A stretch of 64,000 nucleotides of DNA from an uncultured Clostridium sp. (GTDB taxonomy: Bacteria > Bacillota > Clostridia > TANB77 > CAG-508): assembly GCA_946499885.1 (NCBI GenBank), contig CAMMTN010000001.1, positions 62,001-126,000 on the forward strand, given 5' to 3'. Below the pieces are notes generated by a model. That model saw only the letters and a program-made list of their open reading frames with translations, made no database searches and was not told where the DNA came from. Each line of letters starts with the position of its first letter. Within the stretch, counting starts at the first letter, position 1. Below, piece by piece: positions 47,713-55,170 of this stretch. Made by a program: the position numbers and the translations under genes.

Positions 47713-48254
47713 ATCTTTATTTCCTCCATACTATTTATGAATTCCTTAAATTCTTCTAAATATCTATTATCCTTATCCTTTAAGTTTCTATATTCAAGTA
47801 GTACTAATGCTTCATCTGGCTTAAATGCTATTCTTTCTGGCCTGTCTAATAGCATTCCACCAAATTGATCTGTAAGTTCTAATATATCGCTTTCCTTTTC
47901 TCTTGGTTCTAAACCACTATATCTAGTAACACCTTCACAAATTCTACAAAATCTATTGCTAAAACCTAATGTAGATAAAAATTCTGCTCCGTCTTTTGCA
48001 AATGAATGAATTTTTGAAATATCTTTTGCTGTTAATTCTTTTTTACAACTCCATAGCAAACTTGCTGTTATAACCTCGTTTTTATCTATTTCCAAATCTA
48101 CTTTATCTATAAATAACTTGGTAAGTAGAGTTTTAAATACAACTGAATTATCATAAAATATTCCAGTTCTTTTTTGCAAATAATATACAATTTCCATTTT
48201 CTTTATCCAATCTTTTTCAGATAAAATATAATCTGCAAAACTTTCTACTCCCAT
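47709..48254 (-). CDS. Hypothetical protein, possibly linked to the small downstream gene
   Basis: 181 aa, soluble, helical-looking, with cysteines in LLWSCKKEL and NRFCRICEGVTRYSG. I do not recognise the family. It is coupled to the 76-aa gene by a 4-bp overlap. Neighbours are a lytic transglycosylase upstream and the EndoQ-like gene downstream; they do not reveal its role. Confidence 0.7.
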   Translation of the reverse strand: MGVESFADYILSEKDWIKKMEIVYYLQKRTGIFYDNSVVFKTLLTKLFIDKVDLEIDKNEVITASLLWSCKKELTAKDISKIHSFAKDGAEFLSTLGFSNRFCRICEGVTRYSGLEPREKESDILELTDQFGGMLLDRPERIAFKPDEALVLLEYRNLKDKDNRYLEEFKEFINSMEEIKI

Positions 48255-48418
48255 GTTCTTTCCTCCCCTAAAATAAGGTTTATACAGTAGTTATTTTAAT
48301 TTTATACTATATTTTTATTTAGCTTGCACTATATGTTTCTATTATATTCTAAGTATAATCAAATTTCAATATTGTTACACAAATGTAATATAATTGTAAT
48401 ATTTTTGTAATATTGCCA

Positions 48419-48455
48419 AATAAGACTAATAAGAATTTTACCTATTAGTCTTATT
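48419..48455 (-). terminator. Probable intrinsic terminator of the lytic transglycosylase gene
   Basis: 13-bp perfect stem, arms 48419-48431 and 48443-48455, immediately beyond the stop at 48458. The T-tract is short on the minus strand and longer on the plus. Upstream of it, the 48255-48418 stretch is AT-rich and probably holds the promoter of the hypothetical pair. Confidence 0.65.
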
Positions 48456-48457
48456 TT

Positions 48458-49024
48458 TTATTCATATATTTTCAGATACATTTGATAATTTTTCAAAATC
48501 TTTCTTACGTAATTATTAGTTTCCTTATATGGTATATTTTCTATATCAGATCCATCTTTTTTTATAATTCCACTATTTATCCATTCTTGTACATTTCCAA
48601 GTCCTGCATTATATGCAGTTAATGCCAAAACTGTATTATTATATAATCCTAATAAATATGCAAAATATGATGTTCCTAATTTTATATTAGTTTCTGGATT
48701 ATACAAATCTTCTGTTTCAACTAATCTTTCTTCTATCACATTTGACCTTTCTATAGCAGTTTCTTCCATAAGTTGCATAAGTCCCTTTGCTCCAGCATTT
48801 GATGCAATATTCGGATTAAAATTACTTTCTGCTTTTATTATTGCATATACCAAATATTTATCTATTCCATTTTCTGCAGAATATTTTTCTACATATTCTG
48901 CATATTCTATTGGATATATTTTCTTTAATATTCTGTCTTGTATTCTCATAACTTTAAAACCTATAAAGTATATTCCTAATAGTATAATGAGAATTATTAA
49001 GCCTAACATTATCTTTTTTGTCAT
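48458..49024 (-). CDS. Lytic transglycosylase (SLT type)
   Basis: Cleaves peptidoglycan glycan strands with 1,6-anhydro product. 188 aa: one N-terminal membrane helix (about 5-27), then the SLT domain with AIIKAESNFNPNIASNAGAKGLMQLME (catalytic Glu in KAES), NIKLGTSYFAYLL and LTAYNAGLGNVQEW. I start at ATG 49024, with AGGAG 7 nt upstream, not at 49066, which has no ribosome site. Confidence 0.92.
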   Translation of the reverse strand: MTKKIMLGLIILIILLGIYFIGFKVMRIQDRILKKIYPIEYAEYVEKYSAENGIDKYLVYAIIKAESNFNPNIASNAGAKGLMQLMEETAIERSNVIEERLVETEDLYNPETNIKLGTSYFAYLLGLYNNTVLALTAYNAGLGNVQEWINSGIIKKDGSDIENIPYKETNNYVRKILKNYQMYLKIYE

Positions 49025-49070
49025 TAGATTTCTCCTTTTTCTATTAGCTAAATCATATAATCTCAAATAT

Positions 49071-49196
49071 GGTTGGAAAAGAATTAAATTTTGACTAGGA
49101 AAATGAATTTGAAATTTATGAGGCGTACTTTCTGTACGTTGATATTAAATTTCAAATGAAATTTGACGAAGTCAAAATTGTAATTATTTTTCAACC
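49071..49196. repeat. Structured 125-bp element, copy A (next to polA)
   Basis: Arms GGTTGGAAAAG and TTTTTCAACC close the element; inside are TTGAC/GTCAA, TTTGAAATTTA/TAAATTTCAAA and the tip CGTAC-TTTCT-GTACG, with unpaired TAGGAAAATGAA and AAATTTGACGAA. The polA stop codon (GGT TGA) is the right end of the element. Same family as 31801 and 59881. Confidence 0.88.
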
Positions 49197-51905
49197 TTTT
49201 GCCTCATACCAATTTTTAGCTGCCGATACTTCTACTTTTAAAGGTACTTTTAGCTGCATAGCATTTTCCATTTCTTCTTGTAGTATGCTTTTAACTTTTT
49301 CCGCTTCTTCTATTTTACATTCTATTATTAGTTCATCATGTACTTGTAAAACTATTTTCGCATTTAACTTTTCTGTTTTTAATTTATTAAATACATTTAT
49401 CATAGCAATTTTCATAATATCTGCTGCTGTTCCTTGAATTGGTGTATTCATTGCAGCTCTTGCTCCAAATTGCCTTACCATATAGTTATTAGAAGTAAGC
49501 TCTGGTATATATCTTCTCCTATGAAATAATGTTTCAACATATCCTTTTTCTTTTGCATCTTCAACTATCGTCTCCATAAATTTCTTAATTCCGCTATATT
49601 TTTCTAGATATTGATCAATATATTTTTTTGCTTGCTTTTTGTTTATTCCTAATTGTTCTGACAATCCAAAATCACTAATACCATAAACTATTCCGAAATT
49701 AACTGCTTTTGCAGAAGTTCTTTGTTCCTTTGTAACTTTTTCCATAGGTACTCCAAATACTTTTGATGCTGCTTGTTTATGAATGTCTTCATCATTATTA
49801 AATGCTTTTACCATATTTTCATCTCCTGAAATATGAGCAAGCACTCTTAATTCTATTTGTGAATAATCAGCATCAATAAAAATATTTTCTTCGGCTGGCT
49901 TAAATACTTTTCTTAAAGTTTTTCCTAGTTCATTTCTAGTTGGTATATTTTGAAGATTTGGTTCTGTACTACTTATTCTTCCAGTTGCAGTTATTGTTTG
50001 ATGAAAATATGAATGTATTCTATTCGTTCTTTCATTTATATAAGGTATTAAACCTTCTACATAAGTTGAATTAAGTTTCATTAAACTTCTGTATTCTAAT
50101 ATTTTTTCTATAACTGGATGATCATTTTTTAGTTTTTCTAATATATCTACATCTGTAGAATATCCTGTTTTAGTTTTCTTATATACTGGCAAACCTAGCT
50201 TTTCAAATAATATTACTCCTAATTGCTGAGTTGAATTTATATTAAATTCTTCTTCACATAGCTCATAAATTTGATTTTTTATTTTTTCAATCTGCTCTTT
50301 TAATTCTTTTCCAAAACTTTCTAGTTCCTCTTTATCAACATACATGCCGTTTACTTGCATTTCACCTAATACTTTTACTAAAGGCATTTCAATTTTTGTA
50401 AATAAATCTATAGAATTTACTTTATCTAATTCTTCTAAAGTTTTATTTGCTATTTGCTTTATAATATATGCTTTAAATCCATATATATATTTACTATTTT
50501 CATTTTCTTCTTCTGTTTGAAATAAATTTAGTTGTTTTTCTTCTTTTTTGTTTTGTTCATATTTTGATATATATTCGCTCAAATCAATATTTAAGTATTG
50601 ATTTGATACATTTTCTATCGTAAAGTTACTGTTTGTTGGGTTTAAATCATAAGAAGCAATCTTTACATCATAATATATATTTTCATAATTAATACCTAAC
50701 TCTTTTAAAATTACATAATCTTCAGCTAAATCATAACCATATTTTTTTATTTCTAAACTTTCAAATATATTTTTAAAATATTTTATAAAATTATCCTCAT
50801 TTAGTTTTATATAATAAGAAACATTTATTTTTTCAATATATATGCCAATACCTTTAATTTTTTTCTTAATAATTCTGGTATTATCTATGATATTTTCTTT
50901 TTCTAATATATATACAAATTCTTTATTTTCTCTAACTTTATCCAATATTTCTAAAACATTTTCTATATATGTTTCTTCAATCTTTAATAAATCAGATACT
51001 TCTTTTTCCTTTTGTTCTGATTGTAAATTAAATCTATCAATAAATCTGTTAAAATTAAGCTCTTTAAATTTTTCAAATACCTTCTCATTATTCCATTCTT
51101 TTACTTTTAAATCTTCTATTTTACTATCTAGTGGGACTTCTATATTTATTGTTCCAAGCGTTCTTGATAGTATTGCTAAATCCTTATTTTCTATCAACTT
51201 CTGTTTTAATTTTTCTTTTAAAGTATCTGTCTTATTTTCTATTGCTTCATATAATTTTTCAATAGATTCATAAGATTTTACTAAATCTAGAGCTGTCTTT
51301 TCGCCGATTCCTGGCACACCTGGAATATTATCTGAAGTATCTCCCATAAGACCTTTTACTTCTATTAATTGAATTGGTTTTACTCCATATTTTTCTTTTA
51401 TTTCGTCTTCAGAAAATGTATCAGTTTCTGTTTTACCAGCCTTTGTATGAGGAATTCTAATACTAATATTTTTACTAGTTAATTGAAAAGTATCCCTATC
51501 TCCAGATACTATTGTCACATCTAGTCCTTCTTTTTCTCCTCTTTTTGCAAGAGTTCCTAAGATATCATCTGCCTCATAACCTTCTTTTTCAATTATCGTT
51601 ATATTCATAAGTTCTAGTATTTCTTTTACAATTGGCATCTGCTCTGCAAGTTCATTAGGCATGCCTTTTCTTGTGGCTTTATATCCTTCATATAGTTTAT
51701 GTCTTGCTGTAGGTGCTTTTAAATCAAATGCTACTGCCAAATATTCTGGTTTTAAATCATCTATTACTTTAAATAAAATTGCTAAAAAGCCATATACAGC
51801 ATTTGTATATTTTCCATCTGGGGTTGTAAGCATTTTATTTCCCATTATTCCGTAAAAAGCTCTATTTAATATGCTATTTCCATCAATTAAAACTAATCCA
51901 GACAT
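49191..51905 (-). CDS. polA: DNA polymerase I
   Basis: Repair and Okazaki-fragment polymerase, 904 aa. N-terminal 5'-3' exonuclease (about 1-290, with DGNSILNRAFYG, EADDILGTLAKRGE and GDRDTFQL), a middle domain that seems to lack the 3'-5' proofreading DxE motif, and the polymerase domain with DADYSQIELRVLAHISGD, RTSAKAVNFGIVYG and VHDELIIE. The AT-rich, divergent middle is typical of Firmicute PolA without proofreading. The C-terminal Gly-stop is within element copy A. Confidence 0.96.
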   Translation of the reverse strand: MSGLVLIDGNSILNRAFYGIMGNKMLTTPDGKYTNAVYGFLAILFKVIDDLKPEYLAVAFDLKAPTARHKLYEGYKATRKGMPNELAEQMPIVKEILELMNITIIEKEGYEADDILGTLAKRGEKEGLDVTIVSGDRDTFQLTSKNISIRIPHTKAGKTETDTFSEDEIKEKYGVKPIQLIEVKGLMGDTSDNIPGVPGIGEKTALDLVKSYESIEKLYEAIENKTDTLKEKLKQKLIENKDLAILSRTLGTINIEVPLDSKIEDLKVKEWNNEKVFEKFKELNFNRFIDRFNLQSEQKEKEVSDLLKIEETYIENVLEILDKVRENKEFVYILEKENIIDNTRIIKKKIKGIGIYIEKINVSYYIKLNEDNFIKYFKNIFESLEIKKYGYDLAEDYVILKELGINYENIYYDVKIASYDLNPTNSNFTIENVSNQYLNIDLSEYISKYEQNKKEEKQLNLFQTEEENENSKYIYGFKAYIIKQIANKTLEELDKVNSIDLFTKIEMPLVKVLGEMQVNGMYVDKEELESFGKELKEQIEKIKNQIYELCEEEFNINSTQQLGVILFEKLGLPVYKKTKTGYSTDVDILEKLKNDHPVIEKILEYRSLMKLNSTYVEGLIPYINERTNRIHSYFHQTITATGRISSTEPNLQNIPTRNELGKTLRKVFKPAEENIFIDADYSQIELRVLAHISGDENMVKAFNNDEDIHKQAASKVFGVPMEKVTKEQRTSAKAVNFGIVYGISDFGLSEQLGINKKQAKKYIDQYLEKYSGIKKFMETIVEDAKEKGYVETLFHRRRYIPELTSNNYMVRQFGARAAMNTPIQGTAADIMKIAMINVFNKLKTEKLNAKIVLQVHDELIIECKIEEAEKVKSILQEEMENAMQLKVPLKVEVSAAKNWYEAKG

Positions 51906-51920
51906 ATATTTTCTCCTTTT

Positions 51921-51949
51921 TGAACTTTAGGGACGTTCCTTAAAGTTCA
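51921..51949. repeat. REP family 1 palindrome at the RAYT 3' end
   Basis: 29-bp unit overlapping the last codons and TAA stop of the transposase gene (CAT GAA CTT TAA). On the other side of that gene are units at 52758-52786 (diverged) and 52851-52879, so the transposase gene is bracketed by its own type of repeat. Confidence 0.9.
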
Positions 51950-52710
51950 TGCAATATTCTATGTATTTTTAATCTATTCAAACCTAATATTTCCCCTATT
52001 TCCTTCTGTGTAAAATTATAATCTATATACATCATAGTTGACAATTCTTTTATATAATTTCTATTATTAACTACATCATTTATATCATTAATATTATTCC
52101 TCTTATAAAATTCTTCTAGTATATATTTTTTTAAATCTTCCTTATTATCATATTCTACATGTTCAATGAACTTATGCATTTCGCATTTTCCTTTTAATAT
52201 ATTATCAATATTTATATTATTTTCTTTAAATATTTTTAATACTTCATCAATATTTAATAAATGTCCTTTGCTCATATACTCATTATAGCTAGAATATTTG
52301 TATTCATCTTTTGATGTACACATTTTAGCTTTTACTGGATTGTTATGAATATAATTTATGCAACTTATAAGATGAGAATATGTTAAAATTTGTTCCGATT
52401 TATATCTATTTCTAAAAACAAATCCACATCTATTATTTAATTTGTTATAAAATATAGCATATTTAGTATTAACTTGACTCATTAGTTTTGATATTTCCAT
52501 AATATTCTTTGTATATATTAAAAAGTGTGCATGATTGTTCATAATACAATATGCTATTATTTGTAATTTTTTATTAATATTTTTTTCTTTTAAATATTTT
52601 AAATATGTATTTATTTCCACTTCATTCTTAAATATATATTCTTTGTTTATTCCTTGTATCATTACATGAAAAAAATCAGAATAAACTTCTTTTCTAGCAT
52701 TTCGTGGCAT
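51940..52710 (-). CDS. REP-associated tyrosine transposase (RAYT, Y1 HUH family)
   Basis: Single-strand DNA nuclease of the IS200/IS605-related Y1 family that cuts at palindromic REP sequences. 256 aa. The start MPRNARKEVYSDFFHVMIQGINKEYIF is typical; HUH is MNNHAHFLIY (His60, His62); the likely nucleophile is Tyr120 in CINYIHNNPVKA. A helix-turn-helix (FTQKEIGEILGLNRLKIHRIL) closes the protein. The gene is flanked by, and at its end overlaps, the GGGAC palindromes that recur throughout the window. No left and right IS605 ends or tnpB are present, so it looks domesticated or stationary rather than a classical IS. Confidence 0.9.
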   Translation of the reverse strand: MPRNARKEVYSDFFHVMIQGINKEYIFKNEVEINTYLKYLKEKNINKKLQIIAYCIMNNHAHFLIYTKNIMEISKLMSQVNTKYAIFYNKLNNRCGFVFRNRYKSEQILTYSHLISCINYIHNNPVKAKMCTSKDEYKYSSYNEYMSKGHLLNIDEVLKIFKENNINIDNILKGKCEMHKFIEHVEYDNKEDLKKYILEEFYKRNNINDINDVVNNRNYIKELSTMMYIDYNFTQKEIGEILGLNRLKIHRILHEL

Positions 52711-52757
52711 GCAAAAACCTCCTTAAATATTAAATTTTTGCCCCCACTTTTTCTTTT

Positions 52758-52786
52758 GAACTATAAGAAGTTCCCCTAAAGTTCAA
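52758..52786. repeat. Diverged REP family 1 palindrome upstream of RAYT
   Basis: 29-bp unit with the TGAACT/AAAGTTCA arms but several changes in the core (GAAGTTCCCC in place of GGGACGTTCC). Lies 48 bp upstream of the transposase start. Confidence 0.75.
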
Positions 52787-52850
52787 CATTGTTTTATTAT
52801 TATATCACATCAAAAGAATTTTTACTATAAAAATATATAAGAATTTCAAA

Positions 52851-52879
52851 TGAACTTTAAGGAACGTCCCTAAAGTTCA
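52851..52879. repeat. REP family 1 palindrome forming the end of the TVP38 gene
   Basis: Consensus unit. The TVP38-like reading frame ends inside it: its last residues MNFRDVP and TAA stop are encoded by the palindrome. Confidence 0.9.
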
Positions 52880-53561
52880 TTATTTCCTTGTCCAATTTAT
52901 TTATTATAAATATTAATATTCCAATAAGTATAAAAGTTATTATATAAATTATTATACTAAATCTCCAGTTTCCTTTTACTAAATTACTACCTGCCAAAGT
53001 TGAAGATATAACGGATGGAAATCTTGCAAAAGTTGAAATCAAAATAAATCTTAAAGGTTTGATTGGTAATAGCCCTGCTATGTAAACAAGTATATCCTTT
53101 GGAGTCCCTGGAATTAGGAATAATATTATCATTATCCATTCTAATTTTTTAGGATTTTTAAATAATTTACTATTCTCAATTTTATCTATTTTTGTCTTAT
53201 CATAAAAACTATATACAAATTTTCTTCCATATTTTTTTACAGCAAAAAAAATAATAGTATTTATTATAAGTAATGAAAATGTAATAAATATAAAACCTCC
53301 AAATCCCCCATAACACATACCTGCTAAAACTTCAATTGGTTCACCTGGAAGAATTGCTAAAAATATTTGTGCAAATTGCAATCCAAATAAAGCTAAAACT
53401 CCAAGGATTCCCATATTAGACACATGACTTTTAAATTTTAGTTGTCCTTCTACTGTTGATAATTTTTGTATTACTGGAAATAAATATACCGTTAGACCGA
53501 TTAATAATAAAATTACTAATATTAATAAAATACATTTAAATGTTTTTACTTTTTTGCTCAT
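52857..53561 (-). CDS. TVP38/TMEM64 (SNARE-associated) family membrane protein
   Basis: 234 aa with about six helices. The family core reads GILGVLALFGLQFAQIFLAILPGEPIEVLAGMCYGGFGGF, followed by LFLIPGTPKDILVYIAGLLP, both signatures of the DedA-related TVP38 family, which moves lipids (including undecaprenyl phosphate in related members). Its final seven residues come from a REP unit, so the C-terminus has been altered or capped by insertion. Confidence 0.88.
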   Translation of the reverse strand: MSKKVKTFKCILLILVILLLIGLTVYLFPVIQKLSTVEGQLKFKSHVSNMGILGVLALFGLQFAQIFLAILPGEPIEVLAGMCYGGFGGFIFITFSLLIINTIIFFAVKKYGRKFVYSFYDKTKIDKIENSKLFKNPKKLEWIMIILFLIPGTPKDILVYIAGLLPIKPLRFILISTFARFPSVISSTLAGSNLVKGNWRFSIIIYIITFILIGILIFIINKLDKEIMNFRDVP

Positions 53562-53647
53562 ATATTATTCCTTTTTATTTTATTTTTGGCTAGTATATCA
53601 CATTTTATTGAATAAATCATTAATTTTTTATTAATTTTTTATTAATA

Positions 53648-53653
53648 TATAAT
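53648..53653 (+). promoter_or_regulatory. Likely -10 box for dapA
   Basis: A consensus TATAAT 36 bases before the ATG at 53689; the -35 region is T-rich and weak. The ribosome site GAGGTG is at 53677-53682. Confidence 0.5.
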
Positions 53654-53688
53654 AATTACTAACATATACATTATATGAGGTGAATTAT

Positions 53689-54571
53689 ATGAAACAAGTT
53701 ATTTTTAAAGGTTGTGGAACTGCATTAGTAACTCCTTTTACAGATGATGGAATAAATTTTGAAGTTTTAAGAAAATTAATTGAATTTCAAATTTTAGAAG
53801 GAGCTGATAGTTTAATTATTTGTGGAACTACTGGTGAATCTTCTACAATGAGTTTAGAAGAGAAAAAAGCAGTTATTGAATTTAGTGTCAAAGTTGCAAA
53901 TAAAAGAATTCCTATAATTGCAGGAACTGGTGGAAATAATACAAAAGATGTTATTGAACTTTCTAAATATGCAGAAAAAGTTGGAGTAGATGCTCTTTTA
54001 ATTGTTACTCCATATTATAATAAAACTACTCAAAAACGGCTTAATATCTCATCACTCTCAAATCGCAAGTAATGTTGATTTACCTATAATTTTGTACAAT
54101 GTTCCAAGTAGAACTGGACTTAATATTGAACCAGAGACTTGCGTAGAACTATCTAAAATTTCAAATATTGTTGCCATAAAAGAAGCAAGTGGAAACATTT
54201 CACAAGTAGCAAAAATTGCAAATCTTTGTAAAGACGAACTTGCTATATATTCTGGAAATGATGATCAAGTTGTTCCTATTCTTTCTTTAGGAGGAGTTGG
54301 AGTAATCTCAGTTTTATCTAATATTTATCCTAAATTTGTTCATGAAATGGTTATGGATTATTTAACTGGAAACTGGCAAAAAGCTTGTGCTTCGCAAATA
54401 TATTCAATTCCATTAATAAATGCACTATTTTCTGAAGTAAACCCAATCCCTATAAAATATGCTATGAAAAAAATTGGATTTGATTGTGGCTGTCCAAGGC
54501 TTCCATTAATCGAATTATCAGATAAAGGCAAAGAAAATGTGGATTTTGCTATAAAGAATTTTGAACTCTAA
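53689..54571 (+). CDS. dapA: 4-hydroxy-tetrahydrodipicolinate synthase, with +1 frameshift at CGG
   Basis: Condenses aspartate semialdehyde and pyruvate, the first step to diaminopimelate and lysine. The zero frame gives [17 protein letters not shown] and [11 protein letters not shown], then CGG at codon 117 and a stop 11 codons later. Dropping the C gives [38 protein letters not shown] (Schiff-base Lys) and [20 protein letters not shown]. Joined length 293 aa is the family norm. I start at ATG 53689, 6 nt after GAGGTG; the GTG at 53680 lies in the ribosome site. A hairpin terminator follows at 54660. Confidence 0.94.
54037..54039 (+). other. CGG +1 frameshift site in dapA
   Basis: In-frame codon 117 is CGG followed by C (AAA CGG CTT in zero frame). 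Skipping C reads AAA, GGC, TTA, ATA, restoring the conserved glycine of the QxGL motif. This is the only plus-strand example, so a strand-specific assembly artefact is unlikely. Confidence 0.87.
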
Positions 54572-54573
54572 AA

Positions 54574-54604
54574 TGAGCAATTGGGGACGTACACCTTTTG
54601 CGCA
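54574..54604. repeat. GGGGACGTAC-type palindrome, left member of a distant pair
   Basis: Sits directly after the dapA stop; TGAGCAATTGGGGACGTAC with its complement-like second half. A related inverted unit is at 55141-55170; together they bracket the terminator and the small membrane gene. Confidence 0.7.
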
Positions 54605-54659
54605 AAAATAAAATGGTAAATTAAATAAGTTACGCTTTTATTTTTAATATTATTCAAAA

Positions 54660-54694
54660 GAAAAAGACGAACAGTGTAACCGTTCGTCTTTTTC
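54660..54694 (+). terminator. Intrinsic terminator between dapA and the convergent small gene
   Basis: 13-bp perfect stem (arms 54660-54672 and 54682-54694) whose arms are themselves A-rich and T-rich at the ends, so it can act in both directions. Confidence 0.85.
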
Positions 54695-54717
54695 TAAATA
54701 GCTTCTTATTTTAACTG

Positions 54718-54993
54718 TTATTCATTCACATCATTTTTAGAGTCTTTTCTTTCTTGAATTATTTCTTCTAATATTTTCAGCATTATGACTAAACATACCA
54801 CTAAAAAAATTATATCCAATATTATTGGTTCTTCAAGTATGTTTTTTACTACTATTTTACTTACAAATATAAGTTCCATTATTATAGTCCAATAAATAAT
54901 CTTCTTTCTACTTAACTTGTTATAATTGATAAGTATTAAGATAGGTATAAACATTTGTGCAATCAATAACACATCATAAATACCATCTAACAT
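54718..54993 (-). CDS. Small membrane protein, unknown function
   Basis: 91 aa with three hydrophobic segments (about 6-23, 31-50, 55-78) and a charged tail (IIQERKDSKNDVNE). I start at ATG 54993, which has a strong AGGAGGG site 8 nt upstream; the longer frame to 55038 includes that site. No family recognised. It stands alone between two GGGAC palindromes, which may mark it as a moved or isolated unit. Confidence 0.65.
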   Translation of the reverse strand: MLDGIYDVLLIAQMFIPILILINYNKLSRKKIIYWTIIMELIFVSKIVVKNILEEPIILDIIFLVVCLVIMLKILEEIIQERKDSKNDVNE

Positions 54994-55140
54994 AAGTTGC
55001 CCTCCTAAAAATGTAATATAAGAAGATGTTTTAATCAAATACTCACTAATTAGTGTGAATCTTGCAACTGAGTATTTATATTATTATATATCATATTAAC
55101 ATAAAAATCAAATTTTAAATTTCACACTTATCTAAAAAAA

Positions 55141-55170
55141 TGAGCCAAAGAGGTACGTCCCCATTGGCCT
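55141..55170. repeat. GGGGACGTAC-type palindrome overlapping the ABC exporter stop
   Basis: Inverted relative to the unit at 54574. Its left part on the minus strand starts with TAGGCCAATGGGGACG, so it supplies the stop codon of the ABC gene that ends at 55169. Confidence 0.75.

Noticed and set aside
51921..52879. A complete IS200/IS605 insertion sequence
   Set aside because: The transposase is of the RAYT type, there is no tnpB, and the flanking palindromes are the dispersed REP units rather than distinct left and right ends.
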